A stretch of DNA of 32,735 nt from an uncultured Frankineae bacterium (GTDB lineage Bacteria > Actinomycetota > Actinomycetes > Mycobacteriales > SCTD01), in NCBI GenBank assembly GCA_902805775.1, contig CADCUB010000103.1, forward strand, positions 1-32,735. Reading direction: 5' to 3'. The notes under the pieces were generated by a model, which did not search any database, was not told where the DNA came from, and saw only the letters and a list, made by a program, of their open reading frames with translations. A program made the translations under genes and the position numbers. Of this stretch, positions 1 through 7,315 are shown one piece after another; within the stretch, counting starts at the first letter, position 1; each line of letters starts with the position of its first letter.

Positions 1-197
1 GCCAGTTCTGCAAGGACAAGGTGACCTACGTCGACTACAAGGACACCGGCACGCTGCGCAAGTACATCTCGGACCGCGGCAAGATCCGCGCCAGCCGGGT
101 CAGCGGCAACTGCCGGCAGCACCAGCGCGACGTCGCCATGGCCGTCAAGAACAGCCGTGAGATGGCGCTGCTGCCCTACACCTCCATGGCGCGCTGA
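1..197 (+). CDS. rpsR: 30S ribosomal protein S18, 3' part
   Basis: Component of the small ribosomal subunit platform, next to S6. The window opens inside the gene; reading from base 3, 64 codons precede a TGA at 195-197. The visible residues include FCKDK at the left edge, [12 protein letters not shown], and the S18 signature region [20 protein letters not shown], ending YTSMAR. The cysteines in FCKDK and GNCRQH suggest the zinc-binding (C+) form; the first expected cysteine lies outside the window, so that subtype is an inference. The gene is followed after 13 nt by rplI, the usual rpsF-ssb-rpsR-rplI order of bacteria. Confidence 0.95.
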   Translation, partial: QFCKDKVTYVDYKDTGTLRKYISDRGKIRASRVSGNCRQHQRDVAMAVKNSREMALLPYTSMAR

Positions 198-210
198 CAT
201 GGCCGCGCTG

Positions 211-657
211 ATGAAGCTGATCCTCACCCAGGACGTGTCCGGGCTCGGCGGACCCGGCGACGTCGTCGAGGTGGCGCCCGGCTACGGCCGCAACTACCTC
301 GTCCCGCAGGGGCTGGCCATCGCCGCCACCCGCGGGGCGGAGAAGCAGATCGCGACGATCCGCCGCGCTCGCGAGGTCCGCGAGGTCCGCGACCTCGGCC
401 AGGCCCAGCAGATCTCGAGCCAGCTGTCGGGGCTGTCGGTGCGCCTGCCGGCGCGCTCCGGTGACGGTGGCCGGCTGTTCGGCTCGATCACCTCGGCCGA
501 CGTCGTCGCTGCGGTGCAGAAGGCGGGCGGTCCGACGCTCGACCGCCGTCTGGTCACCCTGAACAACCCGATCAAGTCCCTGGGCTCCCACACCGTCACG
601 GTGCGGGTCCACCCGGAGGTCGCGGCGACCGTCACGCTCGAGGTCGTCCCGGCATAA
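211..657 (+). CDS. rplI: 50S ribosomal protein L9
   Basis: Large-subunit protein L9, which binds 23S rRNA near the base of the L1 stalk. The product is 148 residues, the normal family length. The N-terminal domain carries the L9 signature (MKLILTQDVSGLG, then GDVVEV and GYGRNYLVPQGLA), followed by the charged connecting helix (residues about 40-75) and the C-terminal domain with RLFGSIT. I chose ATG 211 because L9 proteins begin MK-(V/I/L)-ILT; an in-frame ATG at 199, immediately after the rpsR stop, would add MAAL and cannot be excluded. It is the last gene of the operon: a strong hairpin follows 15 nt after the stop. Confidence 0.96.
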   Translation: MKLILTQDVSGLGGPGDVVEVAPGYGRNYLVPQGLAIAATRGAEKQIATIRRAREVREVRDLGQAQQISSQLSGLSVRLPARSGDGGRLFGSITSADVVAAVQKAGGPTLDRRLVTLNNPIKSLGSHTVTVRVHPEVAATVTLEVVPA

Positions 658-672
658 CCCCGCGCACGTCCC

Positions 673-708
673 GTCCGGCCCGGCACCCTGACAGGTGCCG
701 GGCCGGAC
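673..708 (+). terminator. Intrinsic terminator-like hairpin after rplI
   Basis: A perfect 15-bp inverted repeat: GTCCGGCCCGGCACC (673-687), a 6-nt loop (688-693) and its exact complement (694-708), 15 nt after the rplI stop. There is no T-tract, as is common for actinobacterial terminators. It separates the ribosomal operon from dnaB. Confidence 0.85.
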
Positions 709-766
709 GCGTGTCCGGACACCGCGCACCGGTCGGGCAGCGAGGGACGGGCGACCCCGACTTTCT

Positions 767-908
767 CCGTCCACAGGCCGTGCACACAGGTGTGGGCAGG
801 TGGTGAGCGGCGGTCGCCGGGCCGGTGGCGGTCCGTCCACAGCGCCGCCCCCGGTCGTCCACAGCGACAGGCCGCGCTGTCCCCACTGCGCACCCAGCGC
901 CGTCCACA
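767..908 (+). promoter_or_regulatory. Cluster of four DnaA-box-like 9-mers upstream of dnaB
   Basis: The 458 nt between rplI (ends 657) and dnaB (starts 1116) hold no convincing gene. Four same-strand 9-mers match the actinobacterial DnaA-box core TCCACA: CCGTCCACA at 767-775, CCGTCCACA at 833-841, TCGTCCACA at 855-863 and CCGTCCACA at 900-908. Each is followed by G. The known consensus in Streptomyces and Mycobacterium is TTGTCCACA, so these match 7 of 9 positions. A short dyad CACAC-AG-GTGTG also sits at 783-794. The cluster could bind DnaA to regulate dnaB or to titrate DnaA; this is inference from motif and position. The remainder of the spacer, 909-1104, shows no feature I recognise apart from the dnaB ribosome-binding site. 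Confidence 0.5.
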
Positions 909-1115
909 GGGCCCGCCCCGCGACGCGCCGAAGAGCTTGCAGAACCGTCGGTGGTCGCCGGTAGACAGGAGGCACGGCAGCAGGGACCTCCGGGTGAACG
1001 GCCGACGGCGCCCGGGTCCGGCGCCGCCGGACGGGCGGGGGGTCGTGCTCGGCCGTCGGTCGGTCGGGACGTCCCCGGCCACCCGGAGCGTGATGTGACC
1101 GAGCGGAGGTGGGTG

Positions 1116-3695
1116 GTGTCGGAGCGGGTCGTCGAGCTGCCGTCGCAGGGCCAGCGTGCCTCCGCGCCGGAGTTCGAGCGCACGCCGCCGCAGGACGTCG
1201 CCGCCGAGCAGTCGGTCCTGGGCGGCATGCTGCTGTCCAAGGACGCGATCGCCGACGTGGTCGAGGTCGTGCGCGGCAGCGACTTCTACCGCCCGGCCCA
1301 CGCGACGATCTTCGACGTCGTCGTCGACCTCTACGGCAAGGGCGAGCCCGCCGACGCGATCACCGTCTCCGCCGAGCTGACCCGGCTCGGCGAGATCGGC
1401 CGTGTCGGCGGCGCCCCCTACCTGCACACGCTGCTCTCGAGCGTGCCGACCGCGGCCAACGCCGGCTTCTACGCCCGCATCGTGGCCGAGCAGGCGGTCC
1501 TGCGCCGCCTGGTCGAGGCCGGCACGCGGATCGTGCAGCTGGGTTACGGCGCGCCGGGCTCCGGCGGCGTCGACGACACCGTCGACCGTGCCCAGCAGGC
1601 CATCTACGAGGTCACCGAGCGCCGGTCCTCCGAGGACTACACGCTGCTCGAGCAGCTCATGCAGCCGACGATGGACGAGCTCGAGGCCATCGGCAGCCGG
1701 GGTGGCTCGATGTCCGGTGTGCCGACCGGCTTCGTCGACCTCGACGGGCTCACCAACGGCCTGCACCCGGGGCAGCTGGTCGTCATCGCCGGTAGGCCGG
1801 GCTTGGGCAAGGCGCTCGCCCTCGACACACCGCTGCCCACGCCGACGGGCTGGACCACGATGGGCGAGGTGGCGGTCGGCGACCTCCTGCTGGACGCCCG
1901 AGGACGCCCGACGCGCGTGGTGGCCGCGACAGAGGTGATGCAGGGCCGTCCCTGCTACGCCGTGCAGTTCTCCGACGGCACGACGGTCGTCGCGGACAGC
2001 GACCACCAGTGGCTCACCAGCACGCGGGCCTCCCGCCGGTCCTCCTCCGGAGCGCCGGAGGTCCGGACCACCGCCCAGCTGGCGGCCACGGCCCGCTGTG
2101 GGACAGCTGACGGCCGGGCCAACCACAGCGTCGCGAACACCGCCCCCTTGCAACTGCCGGAGCTGGAGCTGACGGTGCCTGCGTACGCCCTCGGGGTGTG
2201 GCTCGGCGACGGTCACACCGCCGGCGCCCGCATCACCACCGCCGACCCGGAGATCGTCGTCCACATGGAGGCGGAGGGAGTGGTCGTGCGTCCGCAGAGC
2301 GGCACGCTGCTCTACGGGTTGTCCCTGCCGAAGGCGGCCGTCGCCGAGCGCGCCTGCGTCGTCTGCGGCGCGTCGTTCGTGCCCGCGACCTCCCAGGTGC
2401 GGACGTGCGGCCGTTCGTGCGGGGGGCGGTCACGCGGCCTCGCCGTTCCCGCGGTCCCGACCTGCCCCGACTGCGGGGCTGCATCCTCCGGTTTCGCGCG
2501 GTGCCGGGCATGCCACCTGGAGCACGGCACCATGCAGGGCCGGCTCCGTCAGCTCGGCGTCCTCGGGGACAAGCACATCCCGGCCGCTTACCTGCGGTCC
2601 TCCGAGCAGCAGAGACGTGCGCTGCTCGCCGGCCTCATGGACACCGACGGGACCGTGACGACGACCGGCAGCCTGCAGTTCGCGGTGACCTGCGAGCGGC
2701 TCGCCCGTGACGTCCAGGAGCTGGTCATCAGTCTCGGGCACAGGTGCACGCTCGCGACCAAGCGCGTGCCCGGCCGGTCAGAGCGCTCGTCCACCTGCTA
2801 CACGCTCACCTGGACGACCGACCAGCGGGTGTTCCGGCTGCACCGCAAGCACCTCGCACACAAGGAGCGGTCCCGGACGTCCGCCGCCCGCACGGGTCAG
2901 CGGTGGATCACGGCGGTGACGCCCGTGGCCTCGGTGCCCGTGCGCTGCGTCGAGGTGGACAACGCCGACCACCTCTACCTCGCCAGCCGAGCGATGATCC
3001 CGACCCACAACTCCACGCTCGGCCTCGACGTCGCCCGCGCCGCGTCCGTCAAGAACGGCCTGCCCAGCGCGATCTTCTCCCTCGAGATGAGCAAGACCGA
3101 GATCACCATGCGCCTGCTCTCGGCGGAGGCGCGCGTCCCGCTGCACCACATGCGCTCCGGCACCATGACCGACGACGACTGGAACCGCCTCGCACGCCGC
3201 ATGGGCGAGGTCGCCGAGGCACCGCTCTACATCGACGACTCGCCGAACCTCACGATGATGGAGATCCGCGCGAAGGCCCGGCGGCTGCGTCAGCGCAACG
3301 ACCTGCGGTTGATCGTCATCGACTACCTCCAGCTCATGAGCGGCAACAAGAAGGCCGAGAGCCGCCAGCAGGAGGTCTCCGAGCTGTCCCGGTCGCTGAA
3401 GCTGCTCGCGAAGGAGCTCGAGATCCCGGTCATCGCCATGAGCCAGCTCAACCGCGGAGCCGAGCAGCGCACGGACAAGAAGCCCCAGATCAGCGACCTG
3501 CGCGAGTCCGGCTCGATCGAGCAGGACGCCGACGTCGTGATCCTGCTGCACCGCGAGGACGCCTACGAGAAGGAGAGCCCGCGCGCCGGCGAGGCCGACT
3601 TCATCGTCGCCAAGCACCGCAACGGCCCGACCGCCACCATCACCGTCGCGTTCCAGGGCCACTACAGCCGCTTCGTCGACATGAACCCCGCCTGA
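1116..3695 (+). CDS. dnaB: Replicative DNA helicase DnaB with in-frame intein
   Basis: Hexameric 5'-3' helicase that unwinds the replication fork. The 859-residue precursor has the DnaB N-terminal domain (about residues 28-125, from TPPQDVAAEQSVLGGML), a linker and the RecA-like ATPase domain. Walker A is split: GRPGLGK (residues 226-232) is interrupted by a 400-residue intein and resumes as STLGLD at 633, restoring GRPGLGKST. Walker B is LIVIDYLQLMSG, and the later motifs SQLNRGAEQR and DLRESGSIEQDADVV follow. The spliced helicase would be 459 residues, the usual size. I chose GTG 1116 because GGAGG (1105-1109) lies 6 nt upstream; GTG 1113 and GTG 1095 are in-frame alternatives. Without splicing the ATPase would be inactive. 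Confidence 0.96.
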   Translation: MSERVVELPSQGQRASAPEFERTPPQDVAAEQSVLGGMLLSKDAIADVVEVVRGSDFYRPAHATIFDVVVDLYGKGEPADAITVSAELTRLGEIGRVGGAPYLHTLLSSVPTAANAGFYARIVAEQAVLRRLVEAGTRIVQLGYGAPGSGGVDDTVDRAQQAIYEVTERRSSEDYTLLEQLMQPTMDELEAIGSRGGSMSGVPTGFVDLDGLTNGLHPGQLVVIAGRPGLGKALALDTPLPTPTGWTTMGEVAVGDLLLDARGRPTRVVAATEVMQGRPCYAVQFSDGTTVVADSDHQWLTSTRASRRSSSGAPEVRTTAQLAATARCGTADGRANHSVANTAPLQLPELELTVPAYALGVWLGDGHTAGARITTADPEIVVHMEAEGVVVRPQSGTLLYGLSLPKAAVAERACVVCGASFVPATSQVRTCGRSCGGRSRGLAVPAVPTCPDCGAASSGFARCRACHLEHGTMQGRLRQLGVLGDKHIPAAYLRSSEQQRRALLAGLMDTDGTVTTTGSLQFAVTCERLARDVQELVISLGHRCTLATKRVPGRSERSSTCYTLTWTTDQRVFRLHRKHLAHKERSRTSAARTGQRWITAVTPVASVPVRCVEVDNADHLYLASRAMIPTHNSTLGLDVARAASVKNGLPSAIFSLEMSKTEITMRLLSAEARVPLHHMRSGTMTDDDWNRLARRMGEVAEAPLYIDDSPNLTMMEIRAKARRLRQRNDLRLIVIDYLQLMSGNKKAESRQQEVSELSRSLKLLAKELEIPVIAMSQLNRGAEQRTDKKPQISDLRESGSIEQDADVVILLHREDAYEKESPRAGEADFIVAKHRNGPTATITVAFQGHYSRFVDMNPA
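1812..3011 (+). other. DnaB intein with LAGLIDADG endonuclease, class 3-like
   Basis: A 400-residue protein-splicing element inside the Walker A motif of DnaB, a known intein insertion site. It starts with Ala1 (ALALDTPLPTPTGW) rather than Cys or Ser and ends HN before the +1 Ser of the C-extein. The class 3 residues are visible: Trp67 in block B (SDHQW), Cys379 in block F (VRCVEV) and Thr398 in block G (IPTHN). Two dodecapeptide motifs of a homing endonuclease lie at 127-134 (LGVWLGDG) and 271-280 (LLAGLMDTDG). Between them are four cysteine pairs (C182/C185, C199/C203, C218/C221, C231/C234) resembling two zinc fingers or ribbons. Both endonuclease acidic residues are present, so the element may still be mobile. 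Confidence 0.92.
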
Positions 3696-3712
3696 GTCCG
3701 TCGGTCCAGGCA

Positions 3713-3734
3713 GGGCCGGTCGCGGCGACGGCCC
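3713..3734 (+). terminator. Possible terminator hairpin after dnaB
   Basis: GGGCC (3713-3717) pairs with GGCCC (3730-3734), with further pairing inside through a one-base bulge. It lies 18 nt after the dnaB stop and has no T-tract. Strength is modest; other foldings are possible in this GC-rich DNA. Confidence 0.4.
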
Positions 3735-3932
3735 CGCGTGACGGCACCTGTGTGGGGTGTCTCTCAGTCGCTGCGCCGGGCCCGTCCGCGTCCTCGCAGG
3801 GAGGATGCGACGCAACGCTCAAGGCCTCGCTCCGAGGCGCCGAAGACAGGCTCGAGCCATCCACCCGGACGGCGCAGGACACCGCCCCCCGGACGTTCGA
3901 GGGCGTGGAGCACAGGGACGAGGAGGCGAGAC

Positions 3933-4979
3933 GTGCAGGCTCCGTGGAGCAGTGCGAGGTCGCGCGGTCCGCTGCTGCTGAGCACGGGCGCCCTGGTGTC
4001 CCTCGCCTCCCTGGGGACCGCTGCCGTCGTCCTCGTCGGGACCTCCGCGGTCGAGGTCCCGTCGGGCGGCCTCGGCATCCGGGTGCTCGCCGAGGCACCT
4101 GGTCCCTACTTCTTCCCGGTGGTCCCGACGGTGCCGGACCGCGAGCGGCCGAGGCCCGCCGACCGCCCCGCCCGCACCACCACCACGGACCGGACGAGCG
4201 CCGGGTCCGTCGCCGACGCGTCGACGCGGGCGGCCGGTGCTCGCGCCCAGGGGAGCTCCAGCGGCCGCGCAGCAGCCCGGACCGCGCGCACCGCACGCAC
4301 GCAGCCCGCCGCCGCGTCGGCGGCCCGTGCGACTTCGTTCGCGGTGCGGGTGCTCGGGATCGTCCCGGCCGCCGCCGGCACCCGCGGCCCGGACGGCCGG
4401 GTCGGCGCGTTGTCCGCCACCCCCGACCCCGTCGAGGTGCCGGTGGACCTGCCGACCGAGTCGCCCGCCGACCCGCAGCCCGGCGACGGACCGGCTCCGT
4501 CGCCCGTGCCGCAGCCGGACGTCACCGAGTCGCCCCTGCCCGGGCAGGGCGGGGAGCCGGCCGAGCCCGGACCGGAGGTCCCCAGCACGCCTGCCCCCAC
4601 GGACACGCCCGCGCCGACCGACGGCCCGACCGACGCCCCGACGGATGGCCCGACGGAGGAGCCGACGGACACCCCGACCGAGGTGCCCGCGCCCACCGAG
4701 GGGCCGACCGACGCCCCGACCGAGACGCCTGCGCCCACCGACGCGCCGACCGAGACGCCTGCGCCCACCGAGGGGCCGACCGACGCGCCTGCGCCCACCG
4801 ACGCGCCGATCGACGCCCCGACGGACGCGCCGGCGGAGGCCCCAGCGCCCATCCCCGCCCCCACCGACGCCCCGACGGACGCGCCGGCGCCCTCCGACCC
4901 GACCGAGGTCCCCACCCCTGCTGACGCGCCCCTGGCCGTCCTCCCGCCGGCGCCCCAGCCGGAGCAGCAGGGCACCTGA
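3933..4979 (+). CDS. Membrane-anchored Pro/Thr-rich repeat protein
   Basis: A 348-residue protein of unknown function. GTG 3933 is preceded by AGGAGG (3921-3926) at 6-nt spacing, which decides the start. A short basic N-terminus is followed by one hydrophobic segment (about residues 12-40, LLLSTGALVSLASLGTAAVV), so it is a signal-anchored or secreted protein. Residues about 75-150 are Ala/Arg-rich. The C-terminal 125 residues are a degenerate run of four- to eight-residue units such as APTDAPTE and GPTDAPTD, very acidic and rich in Pro and Thr, without a recognised fold. Such runs typically form extended, often glycosylated, wall-spanning stalks. There is no LPxTG motif at the C-terminus. It may only be a spacer; no catalytic domain is visible. 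Confidence 0.75.
   Translation: MQAPWSSARSRGPLLLSTGALVSLASLGTAAVVLVGTSAVEVPSGGLGIRVLAEAPGPYFFPVVPTVPDRERPRPADRPARTTTTDRTSAGSVADASTRAAGARAQGSSSGRAAARTARTARTQPAAASAARATSFAVRVLGIVPAAAGTRGPDGRVGALSATPDPVEVPVDLPTESPADPQPGDGPAPSPVPQPDVTESPLPGQGGEPAEPGPEVPSTPAPTDTPAPTDGPTDAPTDGPTEEPTDTPTEVPAPTEGPTDAPTETPAPTDAPTETPAPTEGPTDAPAPTDAPIDAPTDAPAEAPAPIPAPTDAPTDAPAPSDPTEVPTPADAPLAVLPPAPQPEQQGT
4590..4920 (+). repeat. Degenerate coding repeat (Pro-Thr-Asp/Glu units)
   Basis: Irregular tandem copies of 12-24 nt units built from CCGACCGACGCC-like and GCGCCCACCGA-like blocks, for example two adjacent copies of GAGACGCCTGCGCCCACCGA near 4720-4770. They encode the PTDAPTE-type units of the stalk protein. Spacing is irregular and there are no unique spacers, so this is a protein-coding low-complexity repeat. 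Confidence 0.8.
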
Positions 4980-5189
4980 CCGGACCGGTGCACCCGACCC
5001 GCCCCGGCGACCCCTGCAAGGCACGGACGGGTCAGGGCGTGGCCGTCCTCACACGCCCGGCGCCCGCATCTGCGACGATGAGGCCGACGCCCGGAGCAGC
5101 ACACCCCGCTGCTGGCAGGCGCCGCCCCGTCCACGCCCTGTGCCGGCGACCCCGGTGCCGAGCTGAGCGTCCTGCGAGGAGATCCTGCA

Positions 5190-6341
5190 GTGCCCGATGC
5201 GACCGCTCTGACCGAGCCTCCGATCCCCAGCTCACCCGCCGGCGAGGTGCCGGTGCAGCTGCTCACCCCCGAGGGTGAGCGCGTCTCCCACCCCGAGTAC
5301 GACGTCGACCTCACCGACGAGGAGTACCGCGGGCTCTACCGCGACCTCGTCCTCGTCCGGCGCATCGACATCGAGGCGACCGCCCTGCAGCGCCAGGGCG
5401 AGCTCGGCATCTGGGCCGCCCTGCTCGGTCAGGAGGCCGCGCAGGTCGGCAGCGGCCGGGCGATGCGCGAGAAGGACTTCGCCTTCCCGACCTACCGCGA
5501 GCACGGGGTGGCCTGGTGCCGCGGCGTGGACCCGCTCGAGCTGCTCGGGCTGTTCCGCGGCGTGAGCAACGGCGGCTGGGACCCGCAGGAGAAGCGCTTC
5601 CAGCTCTACACGATCGTCATCGGCTCGCAGACGCTGCACGCGACGGGCTACGCCATGGGCGTGCAGAAGGACGGCGCGGTCGGCCCGCAGGCGGACGGGA
5701 GCGAGGGCGAGGCCGTCATCGCCTACTTCGGTGACGGCGCCAGCAGCCAGGGCGACGTCAACGAGGCCTTCGTCTGGGCCAGCGTCTACAACGCCCCCGT
5801 CGTGTTCTTCTGCCAGAACAACCAGTGGGGCATCTCGACCCCCACCGACCACCAGACGCGCATCCCGCTCTACCGGCGCGCGGAGGGCTTCGGCTTCCCC
5901 GGCGTGCGCGTCGACGGCAACGACGTCCTCGCCTCCTACGCCGTCACCCGCAAGGCGCTCGACGACGCGCGCCAGGGCCAGGGGCCGACGCTGGTCGAGG
6001 CCTTCACCTACCGCATGGGCGCGCACACCACCTCCGACGACCCGACCCGCTACCGCCTGGCCAGCGAGCTCGAGGCCTGGAAGCTCAAGGACCCGCTCGA
6101 GCGGATGAAGTCGTTCCTGTACAAGCAGCAGATCGCCGACGCCGACTTCTTCGCCGAGCTCGACGCCGACGCCGACGCCCTCGCCGCCCGGCTGCGCGCG
6201 GGCTGCCTGCAGATGACCGACCCTGCGCCGAGCGCCATGTTCGACCGGGTCTACGCCGAGACGACCCCCCTGCTGCAGGAGCAGCAGGCAGCCTTCGAGG
6301 CCTACAGCGCGGGCTTCGCCGACGCGGGAGCGGTGCACTGA
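5190..6341 (+). CDS. bkdA: 2-oxoacid dehydrogenase E1 component, alpha subunit
   Basis: Thiamine-diphosphate-dependent decarboxylase subunit of a pyruvate or branched-chain 2-oxoacid dehydrogenase complex; with E1-beta it decarboxylates the 2-oxoacid and acylates the lipoyl group of E2. The 383-residue protein has the family length. The ThDP/Mg motif runs from GDGASSQGDVNEA to FFCQNN, and the conserved loop YRMGAHTTSDDPTRYR is present. The N-terminal 40 residues form a leader-like extension typical of actinobacterial members. GTG 5190 follows GAGGAG (5176-5181) at 8 nt. Its stop overlaps the E1-beta start (TGATG). Heterodimeric E1 plus this order favours a branched-chain (Bkd) complex, but a pyruvate complex cannot be excluded. 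No E3 gene is present. Confidence 0.9.
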   Translation: MPDATALTEPPIPSSPAGEVPVQLLTPEGERVSHPEYDVDLTDEEYRGLYRDLVLVRRIDIEATALQRQGELGIWAALLGQEAAQVGSGRAMREKDFAFPTYREHGVAWCRGVDPLELLGLFRGVSNGGWDPQEKRFQLYTIVIGSQTLHATGYAMGVQKDGAVGPQADGSEGEAVIAYFGDGASSQGDVNEAFVWASVYNAPVVFFCQNNQWGISTPTDHQTRIPLYRRAEGFGFPGVRVDGNDVLASYAVTRKALDDARQGQGPTLVEAFTYRMGAHTTSDDPTRYRLASELEAWKLKDPLERMKSFLYKQQIADADFFAELDADADALAARLRAGCLQMTDPAPSAMFDRVYAETTPLLQEQQAAFEAYSAGFADAGAVH

Positions 6342-7315
6342 TGGCGGTCCTGACGATGGCCAAGGCGCTCAACGAGGCCTTGCGCTCGACGATGGAGGAC
6401 GACCCGAAGGTCGTCGTGATGGGCGAGGACGTCGGCAAGCTCGGCGGCGTCTTCCGGGTGACCGACGGGCTGCAGAAGGACTTCGGCGAGGCCCGGGTCA
6501 TGGACACCCCGCTCGCCGAGTCCGGGATCATCGGGACCGCGATCGGCCTGGCGATGCGCGGCTACCGGCCGGTCTGCGAGATCCAGTTCGACGGCTTCGT
6601 CTACCCGGCCTACGACCAGATCGTCAGCCAGCTCGCCAAGATGCACGCGCGCAGCCGCGGCACGGTGCCGATGCCGATCACCGTCCGCATCCCCTTCGGC
6701 GGGGGCATCGGCGCCGTCGAGCACCACAGCGAGAGCCCGGAGGCCTACTTCGCGCACACCGCCGGCCTGAAGGTGGTGGCCTGCTCCAACCCCGTCGACG
6801 CCTGGTCGATGCTGCGCCAGGCGGTCCGCAGCGACGACCCGGTCATCTTCTTCGAGCCCAAGCGGCGCTACTGGGAGAAGGCCGAGGTCGACACCCGCGC
6901 ACCGGACGACCCCCTGTGGCAGGCGCGGGTGGTCCGTCCCGGCACCGACGCGACGCTCATCGCGTACGGGCCGATGGTGAGGACGTGCCTGGAGGCGGCC
7001 ACCGCGGCCGAGGAGGACGGGCGCAGCCTGGAGGTGCTCGACCTGCGCTCGCTGTCGCCGCTGGACCTGCCGTCGGTCGTCGCGTCGGTACGACGCACCC
7101 GCCGTGCGGTCGTCGTGCACGAGGCGCCGTCCTTCATCGGCATCGGTGCCGAGATCGCCGCCCGGCTGTCCGAGGAGCTCTACTACGAGATGGAGGCGCC
7201 GGTGCTGCGTGTCACCGGCTACGACACGCCCTACCCGCCGTCCCGGCTCGAGGAGGAGTACCTCCCCGACCTCGACCGCGTCCTGCACACCGTCGACCGA
7301 TCGCTGGCGTTCTGA
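6341..7315 (+). CDS. bkdB: 2-oxoacid dehydrogenase E1 component, beta subunit
   Basis: Partner of the upstream alpha subunit in the alpha2beta2 E1 heterotetramer, contributing to the ThDP site and to E2 binding. The 324-residue product begins MAVLTMAKALNEALRSTM and has MGEDVGKLGGVFRVTDGL, the DTPLAESGIIGTAIGLA segment, and EIQFDGFVYPAYDQI, all typical of E1-beta and transketolase-like pyrimidine-binding domains. The C-terminal transketolase domain includes LEVLDLRSLSPLD and VVVHEAPSFIGIGAEIAA. ATG 6341 overlaps the alpha stop codon, and its own stop overlaps the ATG of E2, so the three genes are translationally coupled. Confidence 0.93.
   Translation: MAVLTMAKALNEALRSTMEDDPKVVVMGEDVGKLGGVFRVTDGLQKDFGEARVMDTPLAESGIIGTAIGLAMRGYRPVCEIQFDGFVYPAYDQIVSQLAKMHARSRGTVPMPITVRIPFGGGIGAVEHHSESPEAYFAHTAGLKVVACSNPVDAWSMLRQAVRSDDPVIFFEPKRRYWEKAEVDTRAPDDPLWQARVVRPGTDATLIAYGPMVRTCLEAATAAEEDGRSLEVLDLRSLSPLDLPSVVASVRRTRRAVVVHEAPSFIGIGAEIAARLSEELYYEMEAPVLRVTGYDTPYPPSRLEEEYLPDLDRVLHTVDRSLAF

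Noticed and set aside
909-1104. Short plus-strand open frames before dnaB
   Set aside because: They are Arg/Pro-rich with no start context and are explained by GC-rich non-coding DNA.
4590-4920. Possible CRISPR-like or tandem non-coding array
   Set aside because: Units are irregular, have no unique spacers and keep a single protein frame.
4106-5314. Long minus-strand open frame rich in Gly-Ala-Ser-Val repeats opposite the Pro/Thr stalk gene
   Set aside because: It is the antisense shadow of the repeat; the plus-strand frame has a strong ribosome-binding site, a membrane anchor and proper third-position GC.
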